DNA of 64,000 bases from Gambelia wislizenii (lineage: Eukaryota > Chordata > Lepidosauria > Squamata > Crotaphytidae), in the NCBI GenBank assembly GCA_030847615.1, contig JAUMIR010000003.1, positions 21,829,001 to 21,893,000 on the forward strand. The letters are read 5' to 3'. Positions 1-11,589 of the stretch are shown here, piece after piece. Within the stretch, counting starts at the first letter, position 1. Each line of letters starts with the position of its first letter. The notes under the pieces were generated by a model. The model worked only from the letters and a program-made list of their open reading frames with translations. It was not told the DNA's origin and did no database searches. The position numbers and the translations under genes were made by a program.

Positions 1-341
1 GCTGCAGCAAAGAATCTGCACAGAGGCTTGCACGTGAGGATGACGGCATATGCAAAACTGCACAGTACAGTGACATCAACCTCATGGTTTTTTGCCTGCA
101 TCTGATAATCTCCACAGTCGTTAGTCCCAACTACAGTGGGTTCACAGAATCAATGGGAATGTGAAATGTCAACACTTGTTTAAGTTACCCTCTTTCAGTG
201 AGTCTACTCTAGTTACATCTAAGGTTTGGATTTTGGTCCAAGTCTTTTTTTAAAGAAGCAGAAGAAAGGACAGCAGGGTCCATGTCCACCAACACATGGA
301 CAGTAGATTTTGAGTATATACAGAGCCATCTAGTTTTCCTC
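1..341. other. Unannotated AT-rich sequence
   Basis: No open frame, repeat or RNA signature is recognisable here. A short inverted repeat around 280-302 (CCATGT...ACATGG) is the only local structure and could be chance. Confidence 0.5.
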
Positions 342-778
342 ACTATGGCATGTGTCTAGGATGGAGGACCATTGCCTCCCCAAAATAGTACTCTACGGTG
401 AATTTGCCACGGGTCAGCGTAAGAGGGGCGCTCCAAAAAAGCAATACAAGGACTCCCTGAAACAACATCTCAGGCTTGGCCAAATTGATCACCAACAATG
501 GTCCGCCCTGGCCTCACATCGGGAGGCATGGAGACACACTATCCACAATGCTGCAGCCTTATTTGAGAACTCATGCCAAACAAGTCTTGAAGAGAAACGG
601 CAACGCAGAAAGAATCACAACCCGGTAACATCACCCAAGGAAACCTTCTGCTGTGCTTTCTGCAACCAGACTTGTCTATCTCGAATTGGCCTTTTTAGTC
701 ATCAGTGCGCTTGCAGAAAATGCGGGATGAGTCGTTCCTGAATCTTTGTTTGCAAAGAAAAGCCAGAGAGAGATATTT
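342..778 (+). mobile_element. Non-LTR retrotransposon ORF2 C-terminal tail with CCHC finger (copy 1)
   Basis: The frame 352-741 encodes the extreme C-terminus of a LINE-type reverse transcriptase protein: a SRMEDHCLPK...YGE block, a basic GQRKRGAPKK stretch, a helical Q/E/R-rich part and a final Cys-x2-Cys-x12-His-x3-Cys finger. The same protein and its 3' flank (GAAAAGCCAGAGAGAGA) recur at 50768-51350 (+) and 51655-52184 (-). This copy is 5'-truncated; no polymerase domain is present. The H...GHVxRM...LP...GEL arrangement is typical of several non-LTR lineages, so I do not name the clade. Confidence is high that this is transposon-derived and low for the exact family. Confidence 0.75.
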
Positions 779-1867
779 CTATTTAAATTACTGTAATTAG
801 CTGCAGATCTGTGAAAATATATACTGTAAACATTTGCAGATGCATTTTTGTGCAGAAACCAAGTTTTCTCTGTGGAAATGTTGCATTTTAAAATATTTTA
901 TTTTATTGTATTTTTGGACAAAGTAAGTCTTGACCTGTGACCTGCATTTTCCAATGATTTTATTGTAGCGAGGAGCAAAAAATGGTAAAATTATTTGTTG
1001 CTGCCTGTGAGAACAAAAACTCGTTTTATATCTCTAGGGTGTACTTGAACTGCAGGAGTTTGGAATACCCCTTCTTGAAGTGATGCATCTTTCACACATC
1101 AATGAAGCCTAGAGGCCAAGCATTCCTAGGAGCCAAGCAGCTTTTGTACCTCATTGTTTTATTGCTCTCCCTCTCACTGTGACTGGTCTCTGCCATTTTC
1201 TGATTTTAGGAATACTTCCATTTCCTCATAGCATATATTGGCTGGATCTGTGCATTCAGCAGAATGAGGCAGACATAAAAATTACAGTTCTTAGATGACA
1301 GAATGGATTGTGCCATTGCAGATGGCAGCTGTCAAAACAACATTTTCCTTAAAGTTGGAAGCTGGCAGACACAGGGCTTGGCTATCCTTTCACCCTCCTG
1401 TGCTGCTTTTCTTTTGTCATTATTTTTTTTTAACTTTGAAGAACAATTTTAAAAGTAGAGTTCGGCATAATTAATTAGAAATACCAAGTTACTTATAATA
1501 ACAACAACAAACAAACAACAACAGTTTATTTGTATAAGGCACAATGACCATTACAAAATGTTATAAACAACAACCATACATTTCACTAAATAAAGTTACT
1601 TATGATTAATTCCTTTCCCCAATTATAAAAGCACAACTACATTGCATTGTGATTGCAAATGAGTGAAGGATAACATAACACCTTTTGTATATGGTGACTG
1701 TAGAGCATGACTTCAGTAAAGAATAAAGAATGCTACATATCTCAAGTGGTGTCTGATGCTATACCTCGTGGTTTCTTGTGAGTGCTCAGGTGAATAACGA
1801 AGTGTGTATGGGGAGACACTCAGCTCCTTTACCACACATCAGTGGCTTGTGGCATACAAATATTTTT
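779..1867. other. AT-rich spacer with a CAA-rich patch and weak TTTTCTGC-family similarity
   Basis: Mostly unrecognised AT-rich sequence. 810-985 contains fragments such as TGTGCAGAAACCAAG and CATTTTCCAATGATTTT that resemble the dispersed AT-rich repeat best seen at 10264-10651, but the match is weak. 1500-1522 is a short (CAA)n/(CAAA)n tract. Confidence 0.35.
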
Positions 1868-1869
1868 TT

Positions 1870-1911
<42 letters not shown>

Positions 1912-1934
1912 TACATATATGTATATATATATAG
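1868..1934. repeat. (AT)n microsatellite
   Basis: About 65 bp of nearly pure AT dinucleotides with a few AC and GT interruptions. It explains the run of Ile-Tyr residues in the frame crossing it, which is therefore not a gene. Confidence 0.97.
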
Positions 1935-2979
1935 CCACTCTGCTTCAGCTCCTCCATCACCATCACTAGGACTAACTGTTGTACTGTGTTAGCCTCCACC
2001 TGCGACCATTCTGAGATCAGCTGGGATCTTCTGAAGGTCAGCAGATGATGGCATCAGTTTGCTTCTAGCTATGGGAACATAAGCAGACACTTCCCATCTT
2101 GAGAGAAAGGCAGAATATAAATCCAATAAATTAATAAATTTCCCTATCCCAATACCCTCTACCAGCAACAGAATGCCGATGGGGCACTATTGCAGTACAC
2201 CAGTCTGTCATGGAGGACCTTGGCCATTCCAGAGGGAGGAAGAGCATATAAACCTCTACAACAACAGTAATGAAAATTATGTGCAACCCTGAGTTGGACT
2301 TAGACTTGCATATGCCACTAACAAGTTGCCAGCCTGAACGGGATACACACGTCTGTCTGTCTTCTGGATTTATAGGTATGACTATGTGGGTTGAACAAAG
2401 CGACTAATAAACTTCACTCTCTGCCTTCTCTCGGTTTGCTCTCTGGCCTTGTTAGCCTTTACTTGATTTGTCATTCCCACCAGACCTTTGGGTAACTCTG
2501 CTCCTTGCATCTGATGCACTGACCTGTGATTTCATCTTGCCCCATAGTGAGACATTTTGGCCAGACTACTACAAAAGGTTTCATCCTATGAAGATCTACA
2601 CCTTTCTTATCTCTTCTTGAAAGGCAATGACCCTCTCCAGTCCATGACAGTTCTGCAGGGTTGCAGCATCAAAATCTATGTGTAACTTACAGACTGACCT
2701 GTCATTCAAATACATTCCCTCTATATGTGATCTCTCCCACTTGTTCTTCATAGCATATTTGATTGGCAGCTTGAGATATGGAATGCAAGCAAAAATGCTT
2801 TACAGTGTTGTCAATTTGACTTTGGGCTATATTAGGAATGTAACTAATGTGCAGCAATGTGTCATACTGCCAAAAGACGCATCTAGCTAAACATGCAAAA
2901 GAGTTCACTCCATTCATGGTACCCTCTACCTTTGTAACAAGCACCAAAAGCTCAGATAAATAGTCAATTAAAACAGAAT
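1935..2979. other. No recognisable gene; possible SINE/LINE tail at 2095-2142
   Basis: 2095-2142 reads AGAAAGGCAGAATATAAAT followed by AATAAATTAATAAATT, which resembles the 3' end of reptilian L2 elements or L2-tailed SINEs. The rest shows no feature I can name. Confidence 0.35.
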
Positions 2980-3022
2980 TTGATTGTCTGTCTGTCTCTC
3001 TCTCTCTCTCATCTATCTATCA
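2980..3022. repeat. (TCTG)n/(TC)n/(ATCT)n compound microsatellite
   Basis: Short consecutive runs of TCTG, TC and ATCT units. Confidence 0.9.
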
Positions 3023-4199
3023 CATACAGAGTGGAATTAAAGAATATGTTTCTCTGTTTGTTGATAGTGTTTCTGCACTGCTTTTCTGGGAAAAGTAGTG
3101 TACAAATCTCAAATACATTTAAAAAAAGCAGGGGAAAAAAAAACAAATAATCCAGGACTGAACCATTGTAGGCATGTACAAAAGCAACAAGAACAGATAG
3201 GAATTGCTCAAAATACTACATTATATATTTAGTATTTTATAGTTTTATAATATTTGGATTCTACTGGTGTTCCTAACTAGAGTAAACCAATTAAATTAAT
3301 GAGATTTACATAGGTGTTGGTTTGTTTTTCAACAATTGATTTTGTCGAACTAGCCTAGTTGCAATTACCAATAGGATTCAAGCCATTAAGTGCTATTTTT
3401 GAAAAGAATGTAACATTAGTAGTTATGCATTCTTGTACATGTAACATGACAGTAACACGAATGTCTAGATCCAGTGATAGTACAACAACTCCCAGTATCG
3501 CACACAGCTATATATTTTCTAGGCTCACAAAGAGGTATCCAAGACCTCCTTGCACCAATGGTTCCAACTATAGAAATTGGGCCATCTGACATACTAGTCA
3601 GGTGACTGTCAGACACTTCAGCATATTTCCACTGCTGGTGGATACTGTACCATTCACTGTGTCAGTCATTCATCTCCTCCCTCTTTTTGCTTTCTGATCC
3701 TGTACCAGTGGCGCATTTGTTCCACTGGCACTGAACTGGATCTTAGCCATTACTTTTTAACTAAAAAAACCCCTCACCTTGAAAATAGATAAAATGTCCT
3801 CAAATGCCCCCACAAATGTCTCACAAGATATCTCTGTTTAGAAATAACCAGTAAATATTAATAATTAAACTTAAATATTTAAAGCTTTTACACTCTAATG
3901 GCACTATGCCTAATTGTTGTCCAAGGTATGCATCCCCTCACTTGTAGTTTCAAGACTAGACCCATTAGCCTGCTTAACTGAGGGCTAAATATGAGAGAGA
4001 CATGGTTGTGCATGCAAGCAATACTACAGCATTCTGTTCCTGTCCACTCACTCCTCAACCTTTTCATCTTGATGACCTTGAACATAAGTAGAAATCTGTC
4101 TGTGATTGAGGGGACACTGAGGGACACTGAGGGAAAGGCTTACACATGCACCTTGATCCTCTCCCTGCTTTCAGTCCTCACTTCATCAGATTGAACACC
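3023..4199. other. Unannotated AT-rich sequence
   Basis: No repeat family, exon or RNA recognised. Open frames here overlap on both strands, start at arbitrary ATGs and lack domain content. The direct repeat GGGACACTGA at 4111-4131 is minor. Confidence 0.45.
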
Positions 4200-4202
4200 T
4201 GC

Positions 4203-4318
4203 ATGTAGGAGAAAGGAGAAAGGTGAGGGAGGAAGAGAAGGAAGAAAGCAGAGGAGGAAGAGGAAGAAGAAAAAAGAGGAGGAGAAAAAGGCATTCCAAG
4301 TGGAGGGAAAAAAGTAGA
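4203..4318. repeat. Purine-rich (GGA/GAA) tract
   Basis: About 115 bp almost entirely A and G (GAGGAAGAGAAGGAAGAAAG type). It produces spurious Arg/Glu/Lys-rich and Ser/Phe/Leu-rich frames on the two strands. Such mirror-prone polypurine tracts can form triplex DNA; that is a general property, not shown here. Confidence 0.85.
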
Positions 4319-4404
4319 TCCATTTTGTTTTCTACAGCATTTGAAATATGGGTGAACAGAAAAAGATCCAAACAATGGCACTGGGATATCTATGCTAGTG
4401 AAAG

Positions 4405-4512
4405 GAACTAGCCAAGATAATTATATTGTAATCATTTTGATTTGTAAGCCACTTTGAGTCCTAATCTTGGGGAAAAGGCAAGATATAAATAAAGTTAATA
4501 ATACTGATAATG
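4405..4512 (+). mobile_element. L2-type LINE 3' end fragment
   Basis: Contains the characteristic 3' block TTTGTAAGCCACTTTGAGTC, then GGGGAAAAGGCAAGATATAAATA and a short T/A-rich tail with a GATAATGA-like repeat. The same block ends the copies at 13540-14095 and 61660-61965. Only the last 100 bp or so of the element is present. Confidence 0.7.
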
Positions 4513-6177
4513 ACAGTGAAGACGACAATGAACCCTATTCTCCAAATGGGTTCAGCATCATGGACAGTTCTCTTCGAATTCAAACTAATATCCAGAATGG
4601 ATTCACCACCCCCTGATATGGACGCCAGTAGTGAACACTGGATTCAAACCCAGATTTCAGAGCTAAGCAGGCCTCAAAGCTTTCTGCTAAGAGGGACATA
4701 TCAGATTTGTTTTACAATTCAGCTTCTTCCCATGTCCTAGAAGGATATGTGTGAATTTTGGTCTGTTCTTATCAAAATATGAACCATACAAAAAAAAAAA
4801 AAAATCTCACTCATCTATAAGCCCTCTCTTTCCAGTTGAAAGTGTGTGCATCAAAAACACTTCTGCCACCTGTTGTCCACTTGTCTTTGCCCTGAGACAA
4901 ACCATCACATTCACCTCTTTTTGCTGATTTCAGTATCCTATTTAGCCCTTGAACATGCAAAGAAAGGGATTGTTAACCATAGACAGTTCACTTTGTAGTC
5001 CTGCCCTTATACATGTCTGGTTATCGACAGAGAAAGAGTACTATTTCACCATGTACAAAGCAGATGAGTGGGAAGAAATAGTTGCCTGGGTACATTGCAC
5101 TGCTAATTCTAATCAGGTTAATGAATGAATGGAGGTAGAATGCTTTGTGCCTGCGAGAACAACATGTATTGGGCAAATGTCTTTCTTTCCTTGAAAAGGG
5201 GAGAACAGAAACCTTTCTCAGTAGGCATAGTCATTACTGTTCCACAAGATCTAAATTTGACAAGGCTGCTCTTGCTCTTTATTCTGCCATTTGATAAATT
5301 AATGCACTGCTCCTGCCAAGCCAGCTTATATGATCAACAATTTAATTGCCACATAGTAAATAATACTAAAATCCAGCCTCGCGTTGCTTATTATTTAAAA
5401 ATGAAAAAATACACTTTGAATGGCCTCAAAGACTTACGGAGCTCTGAAAGAATAAACATCTTTATAGCAGTTATTTATAGTTTTGCATTAGCATCTATCC
5501 CTCTTTTATACTACTGATTTCTACAGAGGGCATAAAAAGGGTCATTATGATTGCTTCTGTTTATATACAACAGCAGTTATGCCTTAGATTTGTCGGGAGA
5601 AGCACTAGAAATGTTTAGCATCACATATACAAGATCACATCCTCTGTGTACTTTGCACTAAAAAGACCAAAGTAACAGCCATTCCTCCTATATAGAATTT
5701 AAAAAAGGCCTTTCTACATATGAAATAAAATCAAATAGGAGAGTCTGGGATGGTTAAAACAGGATTCTACCACTGTAGGATGATAAGAGGGGTGGCTATT
5801 TTGAAAAAAGAAAAAAAAAAACCTCCAGAATTAAAGAGAGAAGCTCTAGCTCAGCCCACTTTCTGCTGCAAACTTTGCTACTTCTAGAGTTTGGGTTTAT
5901 TATTTTTAAGGGTAGATTAATATTCAAACTGGCAGTCTGAAGTAATAAAGACCATCTAACACACCAGGCAGACCACCTCATTCTAATCTCAACTTCACTA
6001 GAGTAGGCCTAATGTTCAATTTCTCCATTCAGGAGAACAAACTGATAACATTTTTCCTAGATTGAAGGTCTAGATTGCCACATGTGTAATGGGAGCCCCC
6101 TCATAGGTTTGGAGGGGAAGAGTAAGATCTTTGCTGAGTGTACATCTGGATTTAGCACTGAATCTGGGTGCTCAAGG
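4513..6177. other. Mostly unique-looking sequence; candidate conserved noncoding tract at 5265-5515
   Basis: No gene is evident. The 130-residue frame at 5125-5517 has no domain and a TA-rich, low-complexity end. 5265-5515 has even composition with homeodomain-type cores (AATTAATGC, TTTAATTGCC) and no transposon similarity, resembling vertebrate conserved noncoding elements; this is inference. 4787-4804 and 5806-5821 are poly(A) runs. Confidence 0.3.
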
Positions 6178-6410
6178 GCACATTCACACTATACAATGAT
6201 ACAGCTATTATTCCACCTTAACTGCCATGGTTCCCTCCTATGGAATCATGGGCTTGGGAATTTAGGGAGGGGTAGTTAGAATTCTCAGCAAGAGTACCAC
6301 AGTACCTCACCAAACTACAAAACCCCATGATTCCATAGGAGGGAGCCATAGCAGTTAAAAGTGGAATATTAACACTATAATTGTATAGTGAGAATGGACC
6401 CTGGGTTTTG
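6178..6410. mobile_element. Fold-back MITE-like element (about 230-bp hairpin)
   Basis: The left half (TTCCACCTTAACTGCCATGG, CTCCTATGGAATCATGGG) is the reverse complement of the right half (CCCATGATTCCATAGGAGGG, GCAGTTAAAAGTGGAATA). The outer ends CACTATACAAT and ATTGTATAGTG also pair. The centre lies near 6290-6300. This matches a hairpin repeat common in lizard genomes and is non-coding. A half copy lies at 32785-32880. Confidence 0.75.
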
Positions 6411-6639
6411 CCAGTGACCAAGAATGTGTTAGTACAATTAAGGCTAGCATGCCAACCAGTGATGGCTGATGTCTTCCATATCAGTGAATGGGAAAATTTG
6501 CTCTGGATTTTAGTGTGAACTTTAAAAGAGCTATCCAATGTGCTGCTATCCAATATTTGGGGAAAGAGTTTGAGCACCTTGGATAACTTCTTGAAAGTTC
6601 ACATTAAACACTGAGTAGATTCACTAATGCACTGATGTG

Positions 6640-7170
6640 GGAATCACCAGCTGCTACTGATATCAAGCTGGGACCATTCCTGGAGCTGTCACCCACAATA
6701 ACACATTATAGTTACATCACATTGGAACATGCTCTATGTAGACTTGGCCAGACTATTGACCAAGGCTACAGATCTGTCTCCAAAGCAAATGTCAAAGTGC
6801 TGGTGAGGATTTATAAATCTCTATGTGATGTTTGAAGATTGTATTCTCCCTTGGTTTTAAGATCTGTTGGGAAGCCTCTTCTCTTGGTCTCATCATCCTC
6901 AGGGGTACAATTGGCAGGGATGAATGAATCTGAGAAGACAGAAAGAAGGCTTTTTGGTGGTCACTCCCAGGTTTTGGAAGTCTTCCAATAAGTTAAAAAC
7001 TTTTTTATTCAGTCAGACCCTGGACATCTGGCTCACTTTTAATCGAAGTGGTAGGTTGTTTCTTTCATCAATCTGTTTTTGATTGTTGTAGTTGTTCTCA
7101 TTGCATTGGGGTTCTTTAATTTGATTTTTTTTTTGTTAGCTGAATATCATTTGAGGGCTGAAAGAGATTT
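6640..7170 (+). mobile_element. L2 LINE 3' region, degraded
   Basis: The order of recognisable blocks fits the L2 C-terminus and 3' UTR: a degenerate stretch 6640-6835, a GGCTTTTTGGTGGTCACTCCC block near 6950, TTTTGGAAGTC (decayed from TTTTGGAACTC) and then T-rich 3' UTR ending in GGGCTGAAAGAGATTTATA. All frames are broken. It ends directly in an (AC)n repeat. Confidence 0.55.
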
Positions 7171-7197
7171 ATACACACACACACACACACACACACA
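7171..7197. repeat. (AC)n microsatellite
   Basis: About 13 AC units after TATA, at the 3' edge of the L2 fragment, so it probably grew from that element's tail. Confidence 0.95.
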
Positions 7198-7984
7198 AAT
7201 GAATAAATTAAGTCAGTACAAAGATGTTGGTCTAGATTCTAGTGAATGTCTATAAATAAAGTGGTGTTCAGAATCTGCCAACACTAGATAAGATCAAAAT
7301 CTCTTGAAAGCATGCACTGATAATCTTGGAAAACATCATCCATGTCCTCCCTGTGAGAAGAACAATGGTTAAAAGAGGTGACTAATTAATATCATGGTTT
7401 TGAATGCTGTTCCTAACAAAGAATCCATGTTACTGTAGTATGCTGAGGAAAATTGTTTTCTCTTTGAATTTTTTGAGTGTCAGCATGATGTAGATAAATA
7501 CAGATAACTTGGCTTGGCTTTTTTATGTAAGATATACATTAATGTTTGTCTAAATCCTAATTTAAGAACCATTAATTAGGAGCTGGAAACTGAAATGATG
7601 AAAAAAGATATTTCATAAACAAAAGAGAGTCTTTTTTTCTTCAAAGAAAATCTTAGCTACTCTCTCTCAAGAAATCTAATACATAAATATGGAAATGTAT
7701 GTAGTGTATTTGCTGTTACATCACCAATTTATCTAGCTGACCCAATGTGTTTAGTTGAGAGACCCAGGTATGGATTGACTTTCAATTTCAGATATGTTTA
7801 CTCTTAAGTTTACAAGCATTTCAATGAGATTTTCTGTCATGCTTTCATGTCTGTCTGGGAATATACAATGTCTGGATTTCAGAAGATGTCTATATACACT
7901 CCATCCACAGTTAACAGAAGGTCATTCAAACCTCTAAGTCCAGCTTGGAAATACTATTACTCTAAGCAGCACTGAATCAAGTTT
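7198..7984. other. Unannotated AT-rich sequence
   Basis: No gene, RNA or repeat recognised. Confidence 0.4.
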
Positions 7985-8250
7985 TAGGTGTGTGGTCTGG
8001 TTCTGAAACATTGAGGATCTTTTCCACCTGAACATTAGGAAGAACTTCCTGACAGTAAGAATTGTTTGGCAGTGGAGTGCACTGCCTGAGAGTGTGGTGG
8101 AGTCTCCTTCTTTGGAGGTTTTTAATAAACAGAGGCCGGATGGGCATCTGTTGAGAATGATTGGGTATTCCTCCATGGCAGGGAGTTGGACTAGATAGCC
8201 CTTGTGGTCTCTTCCTTCTATGATTCTTTGACTCTATGATTCTATGTCCA
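7985..8250 (+). mobile_element. CR1 LINE 3' end
   Basis: Contains the conserved CR1 3' block: AACATTAGGAAGAACTTCCT, TGGCAGTGGAGTGCACTGCC, GTGGTGGAGTCTCCTTCTTT, GGACTAGATAGCCCTTGTGG and the terminal TCTATGATTC-type repeats. It is 5'-truncated as usual for CR1 and all frames are broken. Confidence 0.9.
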
Positions 8251-8942
8251 TACTCTCCCCTCAGTGGCCATTCTGAGATATTCCCAATCACCATAAAGGT
8301 GCCTTAAGACACTGACAATAAACTCATATCACCATGACATCCAAATGCCAGTTATCTAAGATGTACAGCATAGAGCTGGAGAAAAATCCAATAGGCACCA
8401 GGCAATTGAGGTCCAGGGTGGTGGTGGGGAGATACCAAAGCAGTCAATCTAACCTGTATTGTCAATGGAAGAAGCTGAAAGGTAGACGCTGCAATGGTAA
8501 GCAAAGGAAGCTGCAGTTAGGATGGGCACACTTAAATACACAACCCATCAATGGTGTGTATTGTATCCTTTTAACTATAAGTTTTGAGTTTTGGAAAATT
8601 TGTCCTTGGGGAGACTCTGTTCGACTGGAGAAAGTAAAAAGCAAAAACTGAAATTGAAGGAGAATAGAGGTGGCTGTGAATGTAGCACGTACTGATTTAA
8701 ATCTTCACTTATTCCATCCTTGTACACAAATAGGAAAAATATCAAATGTTTTCTCCCTGCTGGGCAAGATTATGAGAGGTTTTGCTTTTTTCCACATTCT
8801 CCAATGATTTTTCTTCACACTCAGAGGGTTTTTGTGAACATTTCATAAGGGGCATGTATGGTGGCAACAAAACATTTCTGCAAAATATAATGGGCAATTC
8901 TGTACACTTAAATAGACAGCTGATACGGGGGTGGGCCTTGAT
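8251..8942. other. Unannotated; weak AT-rich repeat similarity at 8755-8870
   Basis: 8755-8870 (GATTATGAGAGGTTTTGC, CCAATGATTTTTCTTCACAC) resembles 19760-19830 and 920-985, suggesting another dispersed AT-rich repeat. The rest is unrecognised. Confidence 0.3.
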
Positions 8943-9373
8943 GAGTATACTTAACTAAGTAACTTCTCCTGGCCTGAGACCCCCGCATGCTTGACAAAAC
9001 ATCATCCAATCATGCTCCAGTCACTAGCAGAGTAGATGTCCTTCTCCCCGTGCAGCTGATGCCTGTTAAAATAGGTTGGGAAGGGAGTTATGGTTGTGGA
9101 AATAGTGTCAAAATCATGACTGTTGTGATCATTAATATGAAACATTTACCTAGATGGACTCATCCTTAACAGCTTCATATTCATGGTTGCTACTTGGTCA
9201 TAATTTTGACATTATTGCCATGATCATAACTTTTCTCCAACCTATTTTACTGGGCATCACCTACAAGGAAAGATGGAAGTCCATTCTGTCATCAACTAGA
9301 GCACAGTTGAATGATGTTTCTGACAGGATTTAGTGGGGATCAGGCCATGATAAGTTACCTAGCTAAATATACT
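8943..9373. mobile_element. Large fold-back element (about 430-bp hairpin)
   Basis: Left arm 8943-9141 pairs with right arm 9175-9373 around a roughly 33-nt loop. Several separate blocks keep the same symmetry: TATACTTAACTAAG with its partner near 9357-9371, AAACATCAT with ATGATGTTT, and GATGCC at 9058 with GGCATC at 9253-9258. The constant coordinate sum of about 18316 shows little net indel. It is non-coding. No clear target duplication was found. The family is unknown to me; it behaves like a hairpin MITE. Confidence 0.75.
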
Positions 9374-9639
9374 TAGCTAAGTAGCTGGTACAAAATTATG
9401 ACTTTTTTTTTTTACTTTTTTAAAAAAGTGCCTTTTTGCTCTCATGCAGGCAATTTACAATTTCTCTTCCTTTTTCTCACTCAGGATGAGAAAATTTCTG
9501 AATTTTCATTACATCTGAAAAAGCAGGTAATTCTCAGTATGGTATTTTCTGAGAAATACTGGAATTTATTTTTTAAATTTTTTATTTTTAAAAGAATCCA
9601 TAGCAAAGAAGCTTTTCTTAACACCCCCCCCCGTACTTC

Positions 9640-9750
9640 AACAACCACCACTCCAATCTCTGCTTGTGCTGTTGCTCTCAAACTGCCACATTCCAAGGAA
9701 TTGTGGGTTAGCAGAGTCAGGGCCCACATAGTCAAAGTTCTGGGACTTTT
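9640..9750. mobile_element. Possible hairpin-MITE fragment
   Basis: The segment CACATTCCAAGGAATTGTGG followed by GTTAGCAGAGTCAGGGCCC resembles the half-element motif seen at 6240-6290 and 31845-31910. It is too short and diverged for firm assignment. Confidence 0.3.
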
Positions 9751-9779
9751 GGTTAACTGGAACTATGAGATCATTTGTA

Positions 9780-9962
9780 AGCAAATCTTGTAGTACCTTT
9801 GAGACTAAGAGAAAGAATATGTTGCAGAAGCTTTTGTAGACTTGGTCTACTTTCTCAGATGCATGGAGTCATGAGGAAGTAGACCAAGTCTATGAAAGCT
9901 TATACTAGATCTTCTTTCTCTCAGCTAGTCTCAAAGGTGCTATAAGATCCCCTTGCTTACTG
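9780..9962. mobile_element. Fold-back MITE, about 180 bp
   Basis: AGCAAATCTTGTAGTACCTT and TTTGAGACTA on the left are mirrored by the complement of CTCAAAGGTGCTATAAGATC on the right. Inner arms GTAGACTTGGTCTACTTTCT and GGAAGTAGACCAAGTCTATG pair around a TCAGATGCATGGAGTCATGA loop. The pattern (AAGCTTATACT, AGCACCTTTGAGACTA, CAGATGCAT loop) is a widespread sauropsid hairpin repeat. A half copy with the motif GGTATCTTAAAGTCTAACAA is at 14805-14882. Confidence 0.8.
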
Positions 9963-10263
9963 AAATTCCAGACTAAGATGGCTATGTCTTTGAATTCAGT
10001 GATGTCATAAGACAGCACACAATGGACTCCCCTGTTCTGCCTAAATGAAGGTCTTCCCACAGAAGATGGAGGGGAAGTTGACAATAATCGACGTCCACAA
10101 GTTGATAATGAGTCAGTAATGAGTTATACCTGTTAGAATACCAAGTATTTAACTATGGCTTTGCTTTGAGATGGAAAGGTGCATCCACTTTATAAAAGAC
10201 CTGCTCCTAATAGAAAATGCGTAGAAATTGTTTTAGATGTTCTACAGAGGGATTTCTATAGCA

Positions 10264-10651
10264 TAGGGATGGAAAAATTTTCAAAAGTATTTGAGAAAAT
10301 GATCAAAAAGTATGCTTTTTTAGTATCAAGAAACTTGGATGAGAAGAATTCTGGAACTATGAGAATCTCCACAGTTCGGGACTGATTCTATGCAAAACTT
10401 GCACATGGTCATTTTGGCCAGAAAACAACATTTTCTCCACAGGATTGAGGAAAGTGATGTTTCCTGCAAAGAAAATGCTGTTTTATACACAAATCAAGTA
10501 TGTGTGAATTTTGCACAGAATAAGTTCTGAATTGTGAATAGGCTTTGAAAACTGCATAGTTTTCAAAGTCGTACTTACAGTGGGAGGAAAATTGCAAAAA
10601 TTACTTATTCCTTTCTTAAAGAAGAAAATTAGTGATGAATTACATCCCTAC
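10264..10651 (+). mobile_element. AT-rich MITE-like repeat, TTTTCTGC family (copy 1)
   Basis: Bounded by AGGGATG on the left and CATCCCTA on the right, a short terminal inverted repeat. CTATAG occurs just outside both ends (10257-10262, 10653-10658), offset by 2 bp on the left, so it may be a blurred target duplication. The interior carries GATGAGAAGAATTCTGGA, GCAAAACTTGCACATGGTC and repeated (C/G)CAGAAAA...TTTTCTGC motifs. Related copies lie at 12085-12365, 32930-33295, 34310-34500 and 60466-60984. The short frames inside are chance. Confidence 0.6.
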
Positions 10652-11589
10652 TATAGATATTCTCTGGATGAAGGCCTGCAATTCAAAATTAACCAGTACC
10701 CCACTGGCATTGATGTTCAACTCTATCCTGGGGGCATTTTGTCTCCCTTCAGTAATGGCAACAGCACTGCCCTAGAATCTCTACTCATGCAGAGAAGCTA
10801 AAAAATCACTTGAGGAAAGTAAACTTTTGGCATGGGAAAGGTTTAAAACTTATTAAATAAAATCTAGCTCCCAAATGGACACTGGGGCCTATGAAAAATA
10901 GCTACATTTTTCATTTTTAAGTATTCCAGAGGGAAATGCCTGGCATATTGCTATATGTTAATGCTTTTAAAGTGCAGATACACACTTTGTACTCTGTGCC
11001 TCAGCCTGAACAGAAATGGAAAACAAGAGGGATGTCTGTTCATGTATTATAATGACTTTCTCTTATTCTAATGTTGGGAGACCCATTTATTTTTCCACCT
11101 TGCTTCATCACAGCCTATGAGTTTACAAAAATAAAAGCTGGGGTCAACTATTGGTGAAGCTGCTCTTTAGTTGTTTTTATTTCTGTAATACTAAACAAAA
11201 TTAGGATGCTATTTGTACCTTCCATTGCCTCTCATTTAATAACTACTTGGTCAAATATCAATTCACAACCTTGTAAATTAAAACCTCCCTGAAAATGGAT
11301 GGGTAACATCTCTCAACAGCTGGAACAGAATTTATTAGAGTCCTTTCTTAAATGGCACACTGAGCCAAGTAATTTATGGAGCAATACAATAGATTATTAA
11401 TGGTGCTGCCTCCGCTAATTCTATTGTATACACTTTTAAAGACTACAGAGATAATTTCATTTTACCTCTTTCTTTGGAATTTCTCTCAGTGTGTGTATGT
11501 TTGTGTGTGTGAATGAGAATAAAACAGACTGCTTGTAACTACTTTTCACATTCAATCTGGTTTTCATATTCAATCTCCCAGCTCCCTAA
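10652..11589. other. No gene; candidate conserved noncoding tract at 11285-11480
   Basis: 11285-11480 has balanced composition, no repeat similarity and homeodomain-type sites (GCTAATTCTATTG, AGTAATTTATGG). It may be a conserved noncoding element (inference). 11487-11515 is a short (GT)n-like tract. Confidence 0.3.

Noticed and set aside
1778..1969. Frame with Ile-Tyr repeats
   Set aside because: It is a translation of the (AT)n microsatellite.
4178..4411. Overlapping frames on both strands rich in Arg/Glu/Lys or Ser/Phe/Leu
   Set aside because: Produced by the polypurine tract; open on both strands because stop codons are rare in such sequence.
5125..5517. 130-codon frame
   Set aside because: No domain, starts at an arbitrary ATG, ends in low-complexity AT-rich text; the tract is better explained as noncoding.
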